Source: CAZYJR01 sp964647905
Lineage (GTDB): Bacteria; Desulfobacterota; DSM-4660; Desulfatiglandales; HGW-15
DNA length: 43,131 bases
Direction of reading: 5' to 3'
Assembly: GCA_964647905.1 (NCBI GenBank)
Contig: CAZYJR010000034.1
Span: 1 to 43,131 of the forward strand
Shown here: positions 1 through 7,729 of the stretch, one piece after another
Layout: every line of letters begins with the position of its first letter
Position numbering within the stretch: the stretch's first letter is position 1
Translations under genes and position numbers: made by a program
Notes under the pieces: model-generated
Told to the model about the DNA's origin: nothing
Seen by the model: only the letters and a program-made list of their open reading frames with translations
Database searches by the model: none

Positions 1-126
1 GACCATCGCCGCCCGGTTTGCAAGCCCAATCATGAGGCGTTTGAGCTTGACAACCCTCGGCTCCTATTGGATATTCCGGCCTACGCTCGCCCATGGGCCC
101 GGGCCCGGCCCCATGGGCGGCCTGCA
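1..126. repeat. 126-bp direct repeat, copy A (window edge)
   Basis: Bases 1-126 are identical to 3888-4013. The copies diverge at base 127 (g here, a at 4014). The repeat starts exactly at the first base of the window and contains a GC-rich core around 90-120 with two CCATGG palindromes. Its start at base 1 and its length (k-1 for k=127) fit a de Bruijn assembly-graph overlap as well as a genuine duplication. No gene is supported within it. Confidence 0.9.
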
Positions 127-127
127 G

Positions 128-361
128 TCACATGACATGATCATGGCCCGGGAGCGAAGCATATCCCGTGCTATGCCGGCCAATCGATAGGGAACCCCGG
201 GTCCTGGTTGAGATCGTCTTCCCAGGGAGGGAGCTGGGACAGGCTGGAATCCAAGACAAGGGCCGGGGCGCGACCCGGAACATGTCCTTGCCGTAGAAAC
301 CACCGTCCGCGAGAAGGATGTGGCAATGGGGGTTGAACTCCAGCAAGCACATGCCCCCAAG
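128..361 (-). pseudogene. Remnant of Y2-type (IS91-like) transposase
   Basis: On the minus strand the reading frame contains LEFNPHCHILLADGGF followed by a FRVAP-like segment. This matches the conserved 'F.PH.H.LV.DG.F' region of the putative Y2 transposase family (Y2_Tnp, IS91-like elements), where the His-x-His pair is a metal-binding catalytic element. Only about 75 codons remain. The zinc-ribbon N-terminus, the catalytic tyrosines and the C-terminus are absent, and the frame ends in stops on both sides. It lies beside a tyrosine recombinase remnant of the same orientation; such recombinases are often found beside this transposase type, so the two probably came from one element. It cannot encode an active transposase. 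Confidence 0.65.
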
Positions 362-448
362 AAATACTGTAAGTTTAACTGAAAATCAATGCCGGAGCAC
401 AATGAACCCTCAAGCTAGCGGCTGCAAGGGGAACTCGGCCTATGCGAA

Positions 449-779
449 TCACGCCGCTATCCTCGGGTTGTCGAGGATCGTCCACTGCTTGGGCTTTGGG
501 TGAGCGAAGATTTTCCTGAGCACGGGTTGGGGAGGCTGGGATCGAGGATGTTTTTTCCGAAGTTGAAGAAGGAAGACAGGAGCGAGTATCGGAGCTTCTT
601 GGTACCCTGGCTCGCTCCATCAGTCTGCTGGGCGAGAAAGCCCCATACCTCGTCGGTGGTCAGGGAATTCAACTCTCGGTCGCCGAACTGGGCTTCAAAC
701 TTGGGAAGGAAAAAGTGGTAATTCCTGACGGTATTTTTTTGCAGTTGGCTTTCTGGTACTCGAAGAAGCGGACATACAC
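449..779 (-). pseudogene. Frameshifted N-terminal remnant of a tyrosine recombinase/integrase
   Basis: Three minus-strand frames join into one N-terminal (SAM-like, core-binding) domain of an XerC/D-type integrase. The pieces are FFEYQKANCKK from a GTG at 779 with an AGGAG ribosome site, then RNYHFFLPKFEAQFGDREL and SLTTDEVWGFLAQQTDG with TKKLRYSLLSSFFNF, then PVLRKIFAHPKPKQWTILD. A one-base loss in the run of seven T at about 734-740 separates pieces one and two. A second shift near 525 separates two and three. The gene stops at 449-451. The whole catalytic domain (R...H-x-x-R...Y) is missing, so it is dead. Homology is by recognition of the family pattern, not by a search. Confidence 0.7.
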
Positions 780-979
780 CTTACTCCTGAAAACATGTCA
801 ATACATTTATTATCTAAAAACCATCTTTTTACGTACTACTTTTAAGGCCCTCCTCAACACGGATTTGATAGTAATTTCAAATTATCGGCCACGAAAAACC
901 GGCCTTAGCTGTCAAAGTTGAGTGATTCCGAGTTTGCCGTGGGTATCACTAATCAACAGAAATCGCATGCGCTTGCTCG

Positions 980-2512
980 TCAATCATCTTTCAAGGTTGT
1001 ACTTCCGTAGGCGGCCAGAACAGCCTGCTCCATACGGGCGACTTCCGCATCCGACAGGAAATCGAAGTGGCTCGCGCGTTTCCGTGCTGAGAGTCGACCG
1101 TTGTTTTGGAGGCAAAAACGGATGAAGAGATCGATTTGACGGTCGGGCATGTCCACGATTTCCTGGATGGCTTTCTTGGTCCTGTCGTAGTTGGCCAGGA
1201 AGCTCAATTCGTTGGCGAGCTCCGTATCGATGGTCTGGTCGATAAACCGAAAAAGCGCCTCTGCCTGGGGCGTCATATCAATATAGCGGTACCAAACAGC
1301 CGTATCGTTTTTGACGGTCATGTGGCCGTCTTTATCGAGCGAGTATTCCACCAAGGGCATGAGCTGCCGTGAGAACGCTTCCAAAGATGCGTCATAGTCG
1401 GCCGAATTTTTCAGCATGGACGCCGAGATGGGAAACATGACACCCTCTGGTGTGAAACCTCGTCGTGCGAGAATGTTGTGGATCAGAAAGCGGTGGATTC
1501 GACCATTGCCGTCCTCGAACGGGTGCAGAAAGACAAATCCGTAGGCGATGGCTGCTGCGTGAATCACCGCGGACACGTCTCCGGCGTTCATACGCTCATG
1601 GGCGGCTGTCAGGCCGTCCATGAGGTCTGCCAGATCCTCTGGTTTCGGACATGCGAAGTGGATTCGTTCCTTCTGCCAGGCGACTGTTTCGCCGACATAG
1701 TTCTGGCTCGACCGGTAATCGGAATCTCGAAATCGTGCATCGACAATGCGATTTTGAACCTCGATTAATCGCCCTTTTCGGCAGAAGTCCTCTTGTTCCG
1801 CTGTTTGAAGCAGGGCCACGAAGCGCTCGGTCCTGGTCGAGGTGGGGTTGATCTGTTCGATTTCAAAGGACGATTTCGTCTCCTTGGTGTAAAGGTACCC
1901 AAGCGCCCGCTTCAAAACTGAAGCAGAATAGCCCGCCACCACTTGCCGGCAGCGTTTGGGCAAATCGGCCGTTTCGAAGTCGCGAAGCGTATCGGTGCGT
2001 CGAACCACCGGGCAGAACCGGTTGTCACCCAGCAAGTTGTCGTTGATCCGTTGCCGCCGAACCTGGCGGGCCGGGCTGATTGTGTAGTATTCATCCGGTT
2101 CGAGCAGGTCGATGTAGTTCCCCCGCTTCAGGTCATCAAGCGGAAGTGTTTTACCGGTCAGGAATTCGTACAGGAACCACAAGCGCCTGGCATACTTGCC
2201 GGTCGGTTTGGACCGAACATGCATCAGGAGGTCTTCCTCGTCAATCTTCTGAAACAAGATGCTGAGGATTGCGAGGTTCGTCCCGTCATACTTGAGCGCA
2301 AATTCGAGATGATCGCCAAACGTGTCCCCCGGCCAGTACTTGGGTGGATATACCTCCTCGACTATGCCCCCGTTCGAGTCGATCCGGTGGATTCCGCTGG
2401 TAGTCACCAGGGACTTGTGCCGGTTCGGCATGACATCGAGGTCGTACCTTTCGATAAGCGCCGCATACCCTGCGGATCGGTATATCGATTTATCCTGTTC
2501 GTTTCCAATCAT
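980..2512 (-). CDS. Fic family protein (probable AMP transferase)
   Basis: A 510-residue Fic-domain protein. The catalytic signature HPFEDGNGRIHR lies at about residues 330-341 and matches HPFx(D/E)GNGRxxR in full, so the catalytic His and the anion-binding loop are present. Fic enzymes usually transfer AMP from ATP to Ser, Thr or Tyr hydroxyls of target proteins. A segment SSFEIEQ at about 214-220, upstream of the core, resembles the inhibitory (S/T)xxxE(G/N) helix of class II Fic proteins, which would make it self-inhibited. The C-terminus looks like a winged-helix-type extension. I chose the ATG at 2512 because GGAG sits seven bases upstream; the frame stays open to 2566 but lacks a site there. 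It has its own strong promoter and no obvious partner, and sits in a mobile-element graveyard, so recent acquisition is likely. Confidence 0.88.
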   Translation of the reverse strand: MIGNEQDKSIYRSAGYAALIERYDLDVMPNRHKSLVTTSGIHRIDSNGGIVEEVYPPKYWPGDTFGDHLEFALKYDGTNLAILSILFQKIDEEDLLMHVRSKPTGKYARRLWFLYEFLTGKTLPLDDLKRGNYIDLLEPDEYYTISPARQVRRQRINDNLLGDNRFCPVVRRTDTLRDFETADLPKRCRQVVAGYSASVLKRALGYLYTKETKSSFEIEQINPTSTRTERFVALLQTAEQEDFCRKGRLIEVQNRIVDARFRDSDYRSSQNYVGETVAWQKERIHFACPKPEDLADLMDGLTAAHERMNAGDVSAVIHAAAIAYGFVFLHPFEDGNGRIHRFLIHNILARRGFTPEGVMFPISASMLKNSADYDASLEAFSRQLMPLVEYSLDKDGHMTVKNDTAVWYRYIDMTPQAEALFRFIDQTIDTELANELSFLANYDRTKKAIQEIVDMPDRQIDLFIRFCLQNNGRLSARKRASHFDFLSDAEVARMEQAVLAAYGSTTLKDD

Positions 2513-2545
2513 GGCTTTCTCCAGAAAAATGATTACCATACAATA

Positions 2546-2573
2546 ATTATAGTTATATTTTAGCACAAGTCAA
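2546..2573 (-). promoter_or_regulatory. Sigma-70-type promoter of the Fic gene
   Basis: On the minus strand TTGACT (2573-2568) is followed after 16 bases by a perfect TATAAT (2551-2546), about 34 bases before the ATG at 2512. The region is AT-rich against a GC-rich background. The -35 box abuts the first copy of the AAAACAGTTAC repeat, so a protein binding the repeats could affect transcription. Confidence 0.7.
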
Positions 2574-2574
2574 G

Positions 2575-2652
2575 AAAAACAGTTACGTTCTGGCGGCCGA
2601 GCACTCCAGTCTCAACAAGGAAAACAGTTACGCGCCTGGAAATACAGTTACA
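2575..2652. repeat. Three short direct repeats (AAAACAGTTAC type)
   Basis: Near-identical 13-mers occur at 2575-2587 (aAAAACAGTTACg), 2620-2632 (gAAAACAGTTACg) and 2640-2652 (aAAtACAGTTACa), all in the same orientation, with starts 45 and 20 bases apart. They lie directly upstream of the Fic promoter. They could be transposase-binding repeats at the end of a lost element, or operator iterons for Fic. Which one is not decidable from this window. Confidence 0.6.
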
Positions 2653-3029
2653 ATTCGGCCTAAAGCACGAAGTTTCGTTACAAAATACGCGTAAAAGGCA
2701 CCTCGACTGCTCTCTGGTTGCCGAACCTTCCGCCCTCCGACGTTCTCCCCCCGCCTCCGGTAGATAACCCGCAGAGCGGGCTTTTACCGCCACACGGCGC
2801 GACAAATCCGCAGGACAGTGGATTTGGACGCACCGCAGGTGCGCCCGAAGGGTGCGAGCCATGGATGGCGAGCATCAATGTCGCGCCCACAACGGCAAGA
2901 AACCGAGAGGAACCCGGTGGAAGAGCGAACCGACCCACAACCCGGCAATTCGACCACAGCGTCTGTTGACGGCGACCCGGCGCTGCAAACGGACGGATTT
3001 GTGATCGTTCCCATGGCGGCGGGCGCGGT
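2653..3029. other. 377-bp stretch without a supported gene
   Basis: Short open frames exist on both strands but none has a recognisable domain or a good ribosome-binding site. Plus-strand frames that run into the next locus (ending at 2969 and 3033) may be the damaged 5' part of the gene that continues at 3030. A clear start for that gene was not found. Confidence 0.4.
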
Positions 3030-3739
3030 ATGAAGGCCAGCGAGCAGTATGAAATCGATTTCGGCGACGGGGTCCGCGGTGTCTACAGGCCATGGTCGAA
3101 TAAGAACCTCTATGCCCAGCAAGGGGAATTCGAACTGGTGCTCCCGGACCGGCCGGACGGCAAGAGCGTCGAGAGAGCCTTCGAGCGAATGGAATCTCTG
3201 GGCATCAAGGCGGGGGCCGCCACGCCCGAGGATGCGGAGTTGCTTTATCTCCACAAGCAGGCCTATCTGACCAAAGCCGACCGTGATTCGGAATACAAAC
3301 GCATGGTGAAGGAACTGGACCGCAGGGCGGCGGGCAAGGAGGAATGTATCCGCGAGATGCGGGTTTTTTGGGAGAGGCGTCTGGGTGTCAAGGACTTGAC
3401 CCGGATGCCGGGATACGCCCCTCTGGGTGAGCATCAGCTTGCCTTTAAAGGCGTCGCTAAAGGCGGTGGATATCGCCACCAATACCGCTTCGACCTGTCG
3501 GATGATGACCTCGAAAAGCAAATGAAGGGTTACGGCCTTTATCACCGGCTGACAAACGGTGAGGACCTGCCTTCATTCCTCGAGACGGTGCTGGACAACA
3601 ACGGCGCGATGGTGAGCACTGTGGAAAAACTTCGTGCGGGCATTCCGGTCGGCGGCATGTCCCTGTGGCGGATATGGATACCGGTGGTGCCAGCTATTTT
3701 TTCGCCCGCATCAAGAAGCTGCCGACCGCCGGCCGGGCA
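3030..3739 (+). pseudogene. Frameshifted gene fragment of unrecognised, mobile-element-like family
   Basis: From the ATG at 3030 the frame encodes about 210 residues of protein-like sequence (VYRPWSNKNLYAQQGEFEL, AELLYLHKQAYLTK, GYRHQYRFDLSDDDLE, VLDNNGAMVSTVEKLRAG) and then turns to nonsense at PVGGMS. Shifting one frame at about 3660 continues the protein as PVADMDTGGASYFFARIKK, so one C was probably lost in a CCC run. The sequence then breaks off near 3735, where minus-strand DUF1992 sequence begins. So the gene lacks a C-terminus and probably an N-terminus. I recall similar sequences from large proteins of phage or other mobile elements but cannot name the domain, and I assign no function. 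Confidence 0.55.
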
Positions 3740-3812
3740 GGTTGTCGAACTCCCCCTTTTGCTAAGCCTCTTGTATGCGGCGCTCGATTGTTTCTTCGAA
3801 TCCCGGTATCAT
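3725..3812 (-). pseudogene. DUF1992 (DnaJ-homologue subfamily C 28-like) fragment with in-frame TAG
   Basis: On the minus strand an ATG at 3812 begins MIPGFEETIERRIQEA, then TAG (3764-3762), then QKGEFDNLPGR. This is the start of the DUF1992 domain, whose hallmark is 'I..A...GeFdnLpG.GkPL'. The TAG sits where a residue, often Gln, is expected. The match ends right after LPGR, where the sequence joins the end of the plus-strand fragment, so the rest of the gene is lost. It is a junction of two broken genes. Confidence 0.6.
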
Positions 3813-3887
3813 GCTCATTGGTCCGTAGGGCCGGAAGGAGTGCAATGCGCCGGCCCCGGGTTCCAGTACCTTGCAGGAAGCAAGATC

Positions 3888-4013
3888 GACCATCGCCGCC
3901 CGGTTTGCAAGCCCAATCATGAGGCGTTTGAGCTTGACAACCCTCGGCTCCTATTGGATATTCCGGCCTACGCTCGCCCATGGGCCCGGGCCCGGCCCCA
4001 TGGGCGGCCTGCA
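3888..4013. repeat. 126-bp direct repeat, copy B
   Basis: Identical to 1-126. On the minus strand it lies 75 bases upstream of the DUF1992 start. Immediately to its right, at 4014, the sequence changes to the ordinary ahbB-hemL region. The two copies therefore lead into different sequence on their right side, so the join at 4013/4014 is a weak point of the contig. Confidence 0.9.
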
Positions 4014-4053
4014 ATCAATGCAGGGAGTATCGTGACCGGGTCTTGGAGGGGCC

Positions 4054-4542
4054 GTGATCGACGAGACGGACAAGAAGGTGATCAGCCTGATTCAGGGCGA
4101 TCTGCCGCCGGGCGGGAGGCCTTTCGCCCCCCTGGCCCGGGAGGCCGGCATGAGCGAAGAGGACTTTCTCGCCCGCATACGATCCCTCAAGGAGCGGGGC
4201 GTGATCCGGCGGTTCGGGGCCACCCTGCGGCATCAGGAGGCGGGGTTCAACTCGAACGCAATGATCGCCTGGCATGTTCCCGAGGACAAGATAGACCAAG
4301 CGGGTGAGAGGCTGGCCCGGTACCGCGAGGTCACCCACTGCTATCACAGGCGGCCTCAGGGGGAGTGGAAGTACAACCTTTACACCATGGTACACGGCGA
4401 CAGCCCCGAGGAGTGCCGCCGGGTGGCCGAGCGCATGTCGCGGGAGACCGGAGTGGAAGAATACGAGATACTTTTCAGCGAGAGGGAGTTCAAGAAGACC
4501 AGCATGGAGTACTTCCAGGCGCGGCAAGAAGGAGGTAAGTGA
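4054..4542 (+). CDS. ahbB: Siroheme decarboxylase, AhbB-type subunit
   Basis: A 162-residue Lrp/AsnC-like protein of the AhbA/AhbB family. This family removes two acetate carboxylates from siroheme to give didecarboxysiroheme, the first dedicated step of the siroheme route to heme b used by sulfate reducers and archaea. It begins with a winged HTH (about 5-55, ending VIRRFGATLRHQEAGF). The core has NAMIAWHVPE, VTHCYHRRP and YNLYTMVHG, and a C-terminal FKKTSMEYF. RFGA.LRHQ.AGF, HCY and the YNLYTMVHG form point to AhbB rather than AhbA. GTG start at 4054 with GGAGG seven bases before. It abuts hemL (TGA then ATG), so one tetrapyrrole operon. AhbA is not in the window; the suspect contig join at 4013 lies just upstream. 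Confidence 0.85.
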   Translation: MIDETDKKVISLIQGDLPPGGRPFAPLAREAGMSEEDFLARIRSLKERGVIRRFGATLRHQEAGFNSNAMIAWHVPEDKIDQAGERLARYREVTHCYHRRPQGEWKYNLYTMVHGDSPEECRRVAERMSRETGVEEYEILFSEREFKKTSMEYFQARQEGGK

Positions 4543-5832
4543 ATGTCCGGTAGATCCAGCACGCTTTTCGAGACGGCGAAGAAGTACATCCCGGGCGGGG
4601 TCAACAGCCCGGTCCGAGCCGGAAAGTCGGTGGGGCTGGACCCGCCCTTTATCGAGCGCGCACAGGGCTGCCGATTATGGGATGCGGACGGGCGCGGCTA
4701 CACAGACTATGTTTGCTCCTGGGGGCCGATGATCCTGGGCCACGGGCACCCCGAGGTGATAAGGGCCCTGGAGGAGAGGGTCCCTCTGGGCACCAGCTTC
4801 GGCGCACCCACGGAGTTGGAGATCGAGATGGCCCGCACCATCACTGAAATGGTCCCATCCATAGAGATGGTCCGCATGGTCAACTCCGGGACCGAGGCCG
4901 CCATGAGCGCGGTAAGGCTCGCGCGCGCCGCCACCGGCAGGGAGAAGATAGTCAAGTTCCAGGGGTGCTACCACGGTCATGCGGACAGTCTCCTGGTATC
5001 GGCCGGGTCCGGGGTGGCGACCCTGGGGATCCCGGGCTCGCCGGGAGTCCCCGCTGATACGGCGGCTCAGACCATAGCCGTCCCGCTCAACGACCGGCGG
5101 GCCCTGGAGCTCACCTTTGACAGGTACGGCTCGGACATAGCCGCGCTCATAGTGGAGCCAGTCCCGGCCAATGCGGGAGTGATCCCGCTGGAGCCCTCAT
5201 TTCTCCAGGGCTTGAGGGACATCACCCTGGACTCCGGGGCGCTTCTTATCTTCGACGAGGTGATCACCGGGTTCAGAGTGGCCCCTGGCGGCGCCCAGGA
5301 GCTCTATGGAGTCCGGCCGGATCTCACCTGCCTGGGCAAGATCATAGGGGGAGGCCTGCCGGTCGGGGCCTACGGAGGGCCCAGGGAGCTCATGGAGCGC
5401 ATGGCCCCGGAAGGCGACGTGTACCAGGCCGGGACCCTCTCGGGGAATCCCCTTGCCATGGCCGCGGGGCTCGCCACCCTGAAGGTGCTTCGGGACCAGG
5501 ACCCCTACGGCTCCCTGGAGCGGAAAAGCGACCGCTTGTTTGCCGGCCTGGAGGAGGCCGCGCGGGAGGCCGGGCTCAGGGTGACGATCAACCGGGTGGG
5601 CTCAATGGGGTCCTTGTTCTTCACCCCCGGGCCGGTTACCGACTTCGAATCCGCCGCGGCTTCGGACGCCTCGCTTTTCAAGGCCTACTACCGGAGTATG
5701 TTGGGGCAGGGGATCTATCTTGCGCCTTCGCCTTTCGAGGCGACCTTTGTATCCACCGCGCACTCCGAAGAGGACCTGGAGGAGACGCTGGAGTGCGCCG
5801 GGCGGGCCTTTGAGGCGATTGCAAAGGCTTAG
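4543..5832 (+). CDS. hemL: Glutamate-1-semialdehyde 2,1-aminomutase
   Basis: Class III PLP aminotransferase-fold enzyme of 429 residues, the usual length. It converts glutamate-1-semialdehyde into 5-aminolevulinate, the committed step of C5-pathway tetrapyrrole synthesis in the cytoplasm. Seen motifs: PGGVNSPVRA near the N-terminus, VNSGTEAAMSAVRLARA around 113-129 (PLP phosphate contacts), the GCYHGHAD loop, IFDEVITGFR, and the PLP Schiff-base lysine K266 in CLGKIIGGGLPVGAYGG. The ATG follows the ahbB stop directly, with GGAGG overlapping the end of ahbB, so the two are translationally coupled. The gene ends with TAG followed two codons later by a second TAG. Confidence 0.97.
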   Translation: MSGRSSTLFETAKKYIPGGVNSPVRAGKSVGLDPPFIERAQGCRLWDADGRGYTDYVCSWGPMILGHGHPEVIRALEERVPLGTSFGAPTELEIEMARTITEMVPSIEMVRMVNSGTEAAMSAVRLARAATGREKIVKFQGCYHGHADSLLVSAGSGVATLGIPGSPGVPADTAAQTIAVPLNDRRALELTFDRYGSDIAALIVEPVPANAGVIPLEPSFLQGLRDITLDSGALLIFDEVITGFRVAPGGAQELYGVRPDLTCLGKIIGGGLPVGAYGGPRELMERMAPEGDVYQAGTLSGNPLAMAAGLATLKVLRDQDPYGSLERKSDRLFAGLEEAAREAGLRVTINRVGSMGSLFFTPGPVTDFESAAASDASLFKAYYRSMLGQGIYLAPSPFEATFVSTAHSEEDLEETLECAGRAFEAIAKA

Positions 5833-5916
5833 AAATAGGTTGACTTGGAGAAAGCACCTGTGTTAGACACAGACCGGTTTTCGGGCCCGGTCAGGGCCGC
5901 CGGCTGACTGGCAGCC

Positions 5917-6138
5917 ATGGAAGAGGAAACAAAACAGATGTTCAGGACCCTGGGGTACATCAGTACCCTAGGGATGGCTATGGCCTTTTCCATCGGTATC
6001 GGCGCCGGTTTAGGGTATTATCTGGACAGTAAGTTGAACACCACGCCCTGGCTCTTTTTCGTGTTCCTGGGGTTCGGGATAGCGGCGGCCTTCAGGAACC
6101 TCTATATCATGTACAAGCGCGGTAAGAGGCTCCAATAG
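5917..6138 (+). CDS. atpZ: AtpZ/AtpI-type small membrane protein of ATP synthase operon
   Basis: A 73-residue protein with two membrane helices (about 13-36 and 42-65) joined by the short loop DSKLNTTPW and ending in a basic tail. The pattern GIGIGAGLGYYLDSKLNTTPWLFFVFLGFGIAAAFRNLY is typical of the AtpZ/AtpI (AtpQ-like) family encoded at the head of bacterial ATP synthase operons, thought to help c-ring assembly or Mg2+ supply. It starts 84 bases after hemL. A weak TTGACT at 5840-5845 could be a -35 box, but the matching -10 is poor, so read-through from hemL is also possible. The next gene begins 21 bases later in the same direction. Confidence 0.85.
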   Translation: MEEETKQMFRTLGYISTLGMAMAFSIGIGAGLGYYLDSKLNTTPWLFFVFLGFGIAAAFRNLYIMYKRGKRLQ

Positions 6139-6159
6139 CCGGGGAAAGGGGGCGCGGCC

Positions 6160-6561
6160 TTGCCGGTGGATCTGGACTGGAAAGCTGCATACCGGGAGAT
6201 AAAGCTCTTCAACTGGCTGACCCTGCTGGTCCTGGCGCTCGTGGGCTTCGTCCTCATGAGCCGCGCGCAAACCACCGGCATAATACTCGGCGGGTTGATA
6301 ATCATCGCCAATTTCGGTGCCTTGCAGCATACCATCCGGCGGGCCTTCGCCCCGGACGGGACCATGACGAGCGGGAAGCTCTCGGTGATAGTCAAGTACT
6401 ACCTCAGGTTGTTGGGACTGGGGGTGGTGCTTTTCATCCTGATAGGGAAGGGATGGGTTGACCCCATTGGGCTCGCCCTGGGCCTTTCGACCATACTGAT
6501 AAGCATACTCGGATTCGGGATCAGGCGGGCGTTCAGAACCTACACCAGGGAGGCTACATAG
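6160..6561 (+). CDS. atpI: ATP synthase subunit I
   Basis: A 133-residue protein with four predicted membrane segments (about 19-35, 40-55, 76-95, 103-120), as in the ATP synthase I chain family (AtpI). AtpI acts as a chaperone for c-ring oligomerisation. I chose the TTG at 6160 because GGGGAAAGGGG lies about eight bases upstream; a GTG at 6166 is the alternative. The gene sits between atpZ and atpB with two bases to atpB, which fits the family's genomic position. It is in the same frame as atpZ across a TAG, but each protein has its normal length, so the TAG is a true stop. Confidence 0.85.
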   Translation: MPVDLDWKAAYREIKLFNWLTLLVLALVGFVLMSRAQTTGIILGGLIIIANFGALQHTIRRAFAPDGTMTSGKLSVIVKYYLRLLGLGVVLFILIGKGWVDPIGLALGLSTILISILGFGIRRAFRTYTREAT

Positions 6562-6563
6562 GC

Positions 6564-7253
6564 ATGGAGCATCACTACTACTTTATTAACAAGATCCTTG
6601 AAGGTATCGGCCTCGGGGACTTCGCACACCATTACCAGGCGGTTACGCACTCCTGGTTCGTAATGCTGGTCATGATAGTGTGTGTGGCCTTGCTGGTCAA
6701 GGGGATTCAACTCCTGCCCGGCAAGGGACAGAGCGCCGTGGAGGTGATCCTGGAGAACCTGGAATCCTTTATGCTGGATGTGACCGGGCCCGAGGGCAAG
6801 GCCTTTTTTCCCTTCATCGCCACCCTGTTCCTGTACATCTTCACCTGCAACCTGCTGGGTCTGGTGCCCGGATTCTTCTCACCCACCGCCACCCTGGACA
6901 CCACCCTTTCCATGGCGGCGTGCACCTTTTTCCTCACTCATATCATAGGGGTCAAGTTTCACGGGGCCAAGTACATAAAGCATTTCCTGGGTCCGGTCTG
7001 GGCCCTTGCCCCTCTCATGTTCGTGATCGAGGGCATCGGGCACCTGGCCAGGGTCATGTCTCTGAGCGTGCGGCTCTTCGGCAACATATTCGGCAAGGAG
7101 AAGATCCTGGGGATCCTGTTCGCACTGGCCGGGTTCTACCTGGCACCTCTTCCCATCCTTTTTCTGGGCATCCTGGTGAGCTTCATCCAGGCGGTGGTCT
7201 TCATGCTGCTTGCCACGGTCTATTTCGCCGGTGCCATGGAGGAGGCGCACTGA
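6564..7253 (+). CDS. atpB: ATP synthase Fo subunit a
   Basis: A 229-residue polytopic membrane protein, the Fo stator channel through which protons reach the c-ring. Visible hallmarks are the FPFIATLFLYIFTCNLLGLVPG helix, the conserved arginine in SLSVRLFGNIFGKE (the essential Arg that faces the c-ring glutamate) and the final helix LVSFIQAVVFMLLATVYFAGAMEE. The first 30 residues carry HHYYFINK and THSWF patterns seen in deltaproteobacterial subunit a. It starts two bases after atpI. The F1 genes are not in the window; separate Fo and F1 clusters are known in Desulfobacterota. Confidence 0.95.
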   Translation: MEHHYYFINKILEGIGLGDFAHHYQAVTHSWFVMLVMIVCVALLVKGIQLLPGKGQSAVEVILENLESFMLDVTGPEGKAFFPFIATLFLYIFTCNLLGLVPGFFSPTATLDTTLSMAACTFFLTHIIGVKFHGAKYIKHFLGPVWALAPLMFVIEGIGHLARVMSLSVRLFGNIFGKEKILGILFALAGFYLAPLPILFLGILVSFIQAVVFMLLATVYFAGAMEEAH

Positions 7254-7347
7254 TACATCCCAAGGAACGGTGAGAGGCCGGTCCCCTGTAACGGAAAAGG
7301 CCTCTCTTGGAAGAAGGCGCGAGTTAATTAATCTAAAGGAGGTTGAA

Positions 7348-7719
7348 ATGTCGAAGAAGGGAGTTGTTGGGTTTCTTGCTGCGTTCCTGGTGCTGGGGAC
7401 GGCGTCCTCGGCCATGGCCTCCGAGGCCCAGGCAGCGGGCTTGTGGACGTTCTTCGGGATCGCCATAGCCTGTGGGTTCGGGATCGGGGTCGCGGCTTTC
7501 GGTACGGGCATAGCCATGGGGCATGCGATCAACGGGGCGCTGCAGGGGACTGCGCGCAACCCGGAGGCGGGCGGCAAGATCATGACCACCATGATCATCG
7601 GTCTGGCCCTGATCGAGTCACTGTGTATCTATGCCTTGCTCATCTGCTTCATCCTGGCATTCAAGATCCCGGACCTGGGACCCATGCTGGATGCGATCGT
7701 GAAGTCTTTTGGCGCCTAA
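7348..7719 (+). CDS. atpE: ATP synthase Fo subunit c
   Basis: Subunit c, 123 residues, with two helices of the c-ring hairpin joined by the polar loop ARNPEAGG. The ion-binding carboxylate is the Glu in GLALIESLCIY. The extra N-terminal 25 residues (VVGFLAAFLVLGTASSAMAS) form a cleavable-looking signal-like helix, a feature of some deltaproteobacterial c subunits. At the position of the Na+-coordinating Gln of Ilyobacter-type rings this protein has Met (GIAMGHAINGAL), which favours H+ over Na+; this is an inference by eye alignment. The ATG at 7348 has an excellent AAAGGAGG site seven bases upstream. A terminator follows 10 bases after the TAA. Confidence 0.95.
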   Translation: MSKKGVVGFLAAFLVLGTASSAMASEAQAAGLWTFFGIAIACGFGIGVAAFGTGIAMGHAINGALQGTARNPEAGGKIMTTMIIGLALIESLCIYALLICFILAFKIPDLGPMLDAIVKSFGA

Positions 7720-7729
7720 GCACGCCGGC

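Noticed and set aside
5840..5868. TTGACT with a downstream TTAGAC as promoter of the atp genes
   Set aside because: The -10 matches TATAAT at only two positions; transcription from the hemL unit is as likely.
5917..6561. atpZ and atpI in one frame separated by TAG, as another possible read-through
   Set aside because: Each product has its normal family length and atpI has its own ribosome-binding site; the TAG is an ordinary stop.
7348..7719. Na+-specific ATP synthase c subunit
   Set aside because: The ES motif in helix 2 is shared, but the helix 1 position of the Na+-binding Gln is Met, so a proton ring is more likely.
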